This document shows, in pieces, positions 59,096 through 64,000 of a DNA stretch of 64,000 nucleotides. The DNA comes from Camillea tinctor. Taxonomy: Eukaryota > Ascomycota > Sordariomycetes > Xylariales > Xylariaceae. Made by a program: the position numbers and the translations under genes. Numbering within the stretch: the stretch's first letter is position 1; every line of letters starts with the position of its first letter. The stretch covers positions 64,945 through 128,944 of the forward strand of contig MU394054.1 in assembly GCA_022578605.1 (NCBI GenBank). Direction: 5' to 3'. The notes beneath the pieces were generated by a model. That model was given only the letters and a program-made list of their open reading frames with translations, ran no database searches and had not been told where the DNA came from.

Positions 59096-59794
59096 TTTGG
59101 AAAGTAAAACTCTGCTATGCGCAAGTCTAACTACAATTGGTTCATGGCGAAATTAAAATATTCGGAAGTCTCGGGATTCTATCCAAGTTTTGAGAAAGAA
59201 AGGAAAAGGTGGAAAATGCGGAGGAAGAGGAATGCATGTGAGGAGTAAAAAGGTGTAAGAGTTGGAGATGAAGAGCTTCATCTTCAAAGTCTCCAATCTT
59301 GAAAACCTTGTAAGTACCTAGATAACCTTTGGCTTAATCGATTATCGGGGCTCCGTCTTCGGTCAACTCGCTGGACCCTCGACAATTGCATCATCGGTCA
59401 ATCGGAATACGCCATTTCTGGATGACCCCACTCTTTATCTCACCAATCACTGCCATACAATGACCACTTATACCCTTAACATCAAGAAAGGTATAAGTGG
59501 TCTTGTCTAACCTACATACATAAACTTGATGCTAATCAGTAATGATTTTACTCCGGAGCAGATAAGAGAAGACTTTCACATTTTCATACCATAAGAAGTT
59601 AGATTGAGGGATTGTATAAGTCAGGTTAATAGAGTATTTGACTACAAATACTAGTGTATATTAGGTACTGAATAGACCAGCTATTTGGTGCACTAGGTAA
59701 GTGCTTTGGATATATATTACACAGGAAAGCATATCGCTTTGCTGAGAACTTTCACACCCGTCAAATAGGTGGTGAACTACCTATATACTTGACC
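59096..59794. other. Intergenic region with a perfect inverted repeat
   Basis: 700 bp upstream of the D-lactate dehydrogenase gene. It contains a 13-bp perfect inverted repeat (59462-59502) listed separately. No gene. Confidence 0.5.
59462..59502. repeat. 13-bp perfect inverted repeat (hairpin)
   Basis: GACCACTTATACC (59462-59474) and its exact reverse complement GGTATAAGTGGTC (59490-59502), separated by 15 nt. The arms are perfect over all 13 positions and do not extend further. Confidence 0.8.
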
Positions 59795-60229
59795 TTACTC
59801 CGGATAATCGTCATCTGAAGAATATGGGCCATCGGATCCACCAACTTTAACCCAGTCGACATTACCAAGTGGTTCTTCAGGAATTTCGATCCACCTTTCA
59901 TCTTCGTCCTCAACATCAGTCTCATCGTCAGCATCAGTGGACCCTTCATTTTTATCTACGTCCTTACCTTCTCTAGCTCCTTCGTCGGCGGCAGCAGTTC
60001 CGGTGACCGAATTCCCGAAATCAATCCAGTCGATCGTGCAGTTGTGGCATCGGGGATGCTTACACCCGGTACATCCATCTTCAGCCACTTGAGAGTTCGC
60101 ATGGCATGTACAGCAGTTCCATCCTAGTCCATAATCACTCTTCTTGCGGATACAAAGTGCGATAACTTGAGAGCCTAAAGCTGGAATCGGCTGCTCAGGA
60201 CTAGTTGAAGCTGACTCTGTACGAGCCAT
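59795..60229 (-). CDS. Small Cys-rich putative zinc-binding protein with acidic tail (144 aa)
   Basis: A single exon of 144 aa. A zinc-ribbon-like array GWNCCTCHANSQ … DGCTGCKHPRCHNC lies at about residues 36-69. It resembles the array in the 96-aa gene at 51577-51974 (W-x-CC, then C-x2-C-x-H-x2-C-x2-C). The second half is a long acidic low-complexity tail (DADDETDVEDEDERWIEIPE) ending in SSDDDYPE. There is no signal peptide, so it is probably nuclear or cytosolic. No function is known to me. The Cys pattern and acidic tail would fit a protein- or nucleic-acid-binding adaptor, but that is only inference. Confidence 0.75.
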   Translation of the reverse strand: MARTESASTSPEQPIPALGSQVIALCIRKKSDYGLGWNCCTCHANSQVAEDGCTGCKHPRCHNCTIDWIDFGNSVTGTAAADEGAREGKDVDKNEGSTDADDETDVEDEDERWIEIPEEPLGNVDWVKVGGSDGPYSSDDDYPE

Positions 60230-62189
60230 GATTAGAGACTTATCTTGGATTCTTCTTATTTCCGGAGAGGTCTGTTGGATGTTGTTTAACAGAGTTTAGT
60301 TGATGTGATGATGATGATTATGATGATGGTGGAATAAAGTAATTCTAGGAAATACGCCACGTATAAATAGTCCAAAAATCGTGCTTATGTACAAGCTGCT
60401 TACCTAGGTACTCATTCTGTTTCTCCATACTGATAAACAACCCTGGTTTGAGTTTAATAACTCTGGCTCAGTCATTATTGTTCATAAATACCTTACTCAT
60501 TTTTACCATTGTTTTACACTAAGATATTGTTCTTATTGGCGTCCCCTGACCCCTTTGTGAAAGCAATACAACAAGAAAGGTCCTTTCACCCAATCATAAT
60601 TTTTACCAAGAAGATATATTTCCGAACTCACAGTCAAACCATGTCAGTCTAATTACTCATAGAAAGGAATAATTTCTTTAAATATTCAACAATGACTAGT
60701 TTGTAACAGGCCAGTTCTTACAAAGGCTAGTCTTTTGGAGGAGAATTGGAAACAATTACAAGGGATAGAAGCTTTAGCAGTTGCCCTTATATCTTTCTAA
60801 TTGCAAACACCGTAGCCGATATTCATGTGGTATTGTAGCTGTGATGATCATCAACAAAGTCACGATTATCAAAAGTACCTTCAATAATTCCTAGGAATTG
60901 GTAGCCTACTTTATGAAGTACACTCTCTATTATGCCGTGTGATTCCGCAGACTGTTGGGTCACTCTTAGTCACTTTGTAACCCGCCCATCACATAATTGT
61001 GAACCATTAGCCAAGAAGATACTGTAATAATCTCTGATAAATAAGATATATTAACTTGCTTAACTACCTAGTATACACTTTAAAGTCTCTCACGATGTGC
61101 ATGGTTTCGGGTGTGTAGGGCTCACTTGTTTGTTTTACAGCAGAACAAGGAAACGACGTGGTGGATCCTCCCCACACTATATATATGTACTTCAAATGCG
61201 AGAGTGGTACAAAATACTAGTTTCCCTCCATCATCCCGCAACTACTTATCTAGTTATTGTCTACTGTCTTCTCGCTAAGGGTGATAGGAACCGTGTAACT
61301 GTACCAACAAACCAACACGCTAAGCAAACTAGACTGAATCAATGGTTAACAATTTTCGTAGGAAGTGTCGTAGGCTCTCTTAGAGAAGTGAGAATAATCA
61401 TGCTGTTGCAGTGTACCTACAACTAGTTCCTGAGTTTCTTCATATGGTCCATACTTTTACATCTTGGTACCTATGTACTAGTTTAGTATCTACTACTAAG
61501 TCGTAGTCTACTTCTAAAGGCAGGCTAGAAACTATGCTTCTGGCATTGATGCCAGCGGTGTCAAGCAGCTAACCTAGGTTGATACCGAAGGATAAACCAG
61601 CTCCCGCATCTGCATATGTGGGGGAACTTGCCTTACCAGTCACTTAGCATTTAGCGCTTTTGCGTTTTTGCGGGGGAAACTGCCAGATCCAGATCTGGAA
61701 GTCGTTGGCGGTGGGAAATGCTTTTGATTGGTGGTATGGGTTGGGTGTTCCCCTGTTGATCTCCCGGCGTGCACCCCACCACTGCTTTCCCCAGATTGAG
61801 ACTTGACTACAATGTAGTACTCAGTATGTTGTTTACACCAAGTACCTAGGTACCAATTGCTCATCTACTTAAACTAGCCCTAGGTACATTGTTATTCGTT
61901 ATGTGAAGGTGCTGTCCAGACTATCCTTAGTTCCTGCCATTTCCTAACACCTGGTAACAGTGCAGGGATTCTATTTGTTTATCACCTTTCTCACTTTCTC
62001 CAGCTGCCTGGGCCACTCCTAACCATTAAATAAACATTGTACCTGCAGCTAATGGTAACATCACCATCATTCCCACATCCATCATTCTAAGTTAACCTTG
62101 GAATCTGGTGCAGTCGCCATCGTCTCTTCATACTCACACCGCTAGTAAAGCTCGAGATAGCTCCTGCATATTCATGCTGAACTAGTAAC
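60230..62189. other. Intergenic region of about 2 kb
   Basis: No supported gene. It holds a GAT trinucleotide repeat (about 60307-60328) and two exact TACCTAGGTA palindromes (60401-60410 and 61843-61852). Small frames at 61097-61426 and 61640-61864 carry no motif. Confidence 0.5.
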
Positions 62190-64000
62190 ATGACCAGTGT
62201 TGATCAACTAAGGCGGTCCCTCGAGGATTGCACCGAGCCTTACACCAGACACCCCTCAATCTCGACACGGCCATTGTCCGACGTAGAGTATAGGGATGCC
62301 TTCAACATGTTGAAGAGTGGCGAACAATGGGAAACGTACAAGGAATTCATTTTCCCTCAACTATCTCAGCTGCTATCGTCATCTCCCTTCGACTCGCGTA
62401 CCCATATCTCAGTGCTAGAGATCGGACCCGGACCGAAGAGCGTGCTTGGATCTCTACCCAGGGAGTTGAAACAAAAGATCAGTCGATACTCTGCATTTGA
62501 GCCTAACCAATTGTTTGCAAAAGATTTGGAAAAATGGCTTCACTTCGCTGCAGTGCCGAACTCCCCATTTCCTTGTCTGGAGACCCCCCCTGATATCCGT
62601 CAAGTACCATTCTCTCTCGCCGACACCAGCGCAAATAAGGAGAATGAAAAATACGATCTCATATTATTCTGCCACAGCATGTATGACATGAAGCCCCAGC
62701 ACAAGTACATCACGCAGGCGCTACAGATGCTGGCTGATGGTGGAATGGTTGTGGTTTTCCACGACCGCGAAAGTCTACACATCAAAGGCTTGGTTAGCCA
62801 TCGGACTGCCTATTTCCCGACTGGACTTGTTTCCGTCTCGTTAGATCCCAAATCCCTCGTGCTTTTCTCTGCTTTCCTTCTTGGATATGCGATCGAGGAT
62901 GAAAACGGTAGAAGTGATCTCTTTTGCCATCCTGTTGATGGCCTATGGGTTATAGAATGTCACACACTTGGTCGTTACGGTCCATTTTTCGACCGATACT
63001 CACCCACATTCACCTTTAGCTCACCCAACATCATGGTGACCTTCACAAAGAATGCGACCTCGTTGAAGGAGCTGACGCCGCGCTTGCCCTTGGTGATGGA
63101 GGAAATGGAAGTGAAAAATCGGGAGGCTCGCCTCCACCATCCCGCATCTATTGTCAGACCGACAAATATCAAACACGTCCAAGAATGTGTTACATGGGCA
63201 GCTCGGAACAATGTTAGCTTGACTGTTGTTGGTGGGGGCCATAGTGGTCATTGTCTCTGGCCGAACGTCGTTGCGGTCGACATGAGTGCATTTAATCAAA
63301 TCCACGTTCTGAAGAATGGACATAGTGAAGCTGATCCTGGTCCCTTGGTTATTGTTGAAGCAGGCTGCAACAACGGAGATATTATCCGCAAGACTATGGC
63401 AGAGGGTCTGACTGTGCCTCTAGGATCTTGCTCTAACGTAGGTGCAGGCCAGTGGCTACAAGGTGGCATTGGGCACTTGGCTAGGCTATATGGCCTCACG
63501 TCTGATGCCATTGTCGGTGTTGTGATGGTCCAGCCTAGTTGTGGCAGTATCATCTACCATGGCCAAGTGCCAAGAGAATACCGGCCGCCCAGGTTTGAGC
63601 GCTCAGAGGACAAAGATCTACTATGGGCGATCAAAGGTGGCGGTACCAACTTCGGCATTGTGATCAGCGTAACCTTTAAAGCTTACCCTGCTCTAAACTA
63701 TTACGTCCGGAACTGGATTATTCCGGCAGATGGTTTTTTGGGTCAAGAACACAAACTATTGAAGAACTTTGACGAATTGGTGGCCAAAGAGCTCCCTCGT
63801 AACTGTTCTTCTGACGCGTATCTGCACTGGATTAATGGCAAACTACATCTTGGTGTGGCTATGTATGGATGTTCTACAGCTGGTATTTTCTCTAAAATCC
63901 CTACACACACATTGATAAGTACAATTTTTGGACCTGAATGCCAACTCAGGTTCGAAAGGACACACATGAATGGTATCGATTTGTTGGAGACCGAGAAATC
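62190..64000 (+). CDS. Methyltransferase-like / BBE-type FAD-linked oxidase fusion (3' end outside window)
   Basis: An uninterrupted frame of 603 codons from the ATG at 62190 to the window edge, with no stop or intron. The N-terminal domain (about 1-275) looks like a class I SAM-dependent methyltransferase: motif I VLEIGPGPKSVL (75-86), an acidic residue in FEPNQ, LILFCHSMYDM near motif IV and MLADGGMVVVFHD near motif V. After a linker with LTPRLPLVMEE an FAD-binding PCMH/BBE domain begins (HHPASIVRPTNIKHVQECV). GGGHSGH places a flavin-linking His at residue 351, and GSCSNVGAG places the second covalent Cys at 414, so bicovalent FAD is likely. GGGTNFGIV follows. The oxidase C-terminus and the BBE motif lie beyond 64000. 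Methylation plus oxidation in one chain suggests a secondary-metabolite or detoxification enzyme; the substrate is unknown. Confidence 0.85.
   Translation, partial: MTSVDQLRRSLEDCTEPYTRHPSISTRPLSDVEYRDAFNMLKSGEQWETYKEFIFPQLSQLLSSSPFDSRTHISVLEIGPGPKSVLGSLPRELKQKISRYSAFEPNQLFAKDLEKWLHFAAVPNSPFPCLETPPDIRQVPFSLADTSANKENEKYDLILFCHSMYDMKPQHKYITQALQMLADGGMVVVFHDRESLHIKGLVSHRTAYFPTGLVSVSLDPKSLVLFSAFLLGYAIEDENGRSDLFCHPVDGLWVIECHTLGRYGPFFDRYSPTFTFSSPNIMVTFTKNATSLKELTPRLPLVMEEMEVKNREARLHHPASIVRPTNIKHVQECVTWAARNNVSLTVVGGGHSGHCLWPNVVAVDMSAFNQIHVLKNGHSEADPGPLVIVEAGCNNGDIIRKTMAEGLTVPLGSCSNVGAGQWLQGGIGHLARLYGLTSDAIVGVVMVQPSCGSIIYHGQVPREYRPPRFERSEDKDLLWAIKGGGTNFGIVISVTFKAYPALNYYVRNWIIPADGFLGQEHKLLKNFDELVAKELPRNCSSDAYLHWINGKLHLGVAMYGCSTAGIFSKIPTHTLISTIFGPECQLRFERTHMNGIDLLETEK

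Overview
The window is nuclear DNA of a filamentous ascomycete (Pezizomycotina, probably a Sordariomycete). Genes carry many short GT-AG introns (about 50-150 nt) with CTAAC-type branch points. The gene content is fungal: Zn2Cys6 regulators, a PTH11-type rhodopsin-domain protein, MFS transporters, tannase, a tyrosinase and a giant DUF3638 protein. An A/T-rich block near 4.4-5.3 kb looks like a repeat decayed by RIP (repeat-induced point mutation). No CRISPR, rRNA or convincing tRNA was seen. All gene models below were spliced by hand and the reading frame was checked across every junction.

Layout: 0.2-2.7 kb, an 11-exon sugar transporter (+). 3-5.5 kb, a doubtful small gene and the RIP-like relic. 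5.5-6.9 kb, a rhodopsin-domain membrane protein (-). 7-10.5 kb, gene-poor. 10.5-17.3 kb, a possible small metabolic cluster: a cytochrome P450 (+), a monocarboxylate-type MFS transporter (-) and a Zn2Cys6 regulator (+), the last two sharing a divergent promoter. 17.8-27.4 kb, one giant gene (-, about 3105 aa) of the DUF6606/DUF3638/DUF3645 family. 29.4-31.3 kb, adenylosuccinate synthetase (+), whose last intron holds long homopolymers and an N gap. 32.2-33.8 kb, an Upc2-like Zn2Cys6 regulator (-). 35.7-37.5 kb, a secreted tannase/feruloyl esterase (-). 37.5-42 kb, gene-poor.

42.1-46.4 kb holds beta-mannosidase (+) and xylitol dehydrogenase (-) tail to tail. 47.8-49.9 kb is a Rok1-type DEAD-box helicase (+). 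51.6-60.2 kb carries two small Cys-rich proteins of similar design (one at each end), an acetyltransferase-like gene, a secreted tyrosinase and mitochondrial D-lactate dehydrogenase. From 62.19 kb to the right edge an uninterrupted frame encodes an apparent fusion of a methyltransferase-like domain with a BBE-type FAD-linked oxidase. It continues beyond the window.

Housekeeping genes (adenylosuccinate synthetase, Rok1, D-lactate dehydrogenase) are mixed with accessory genes for secreted hydrolases, carbon use, regulation and secondary-metabolism-like oxidation. The most unusual items are the methyltransferase/FAD fusion, the paired Cys-rich small proteins, five exact intergenic copies of the palindrome TACCTAGGTA, and the homopolymer-flanked gap.
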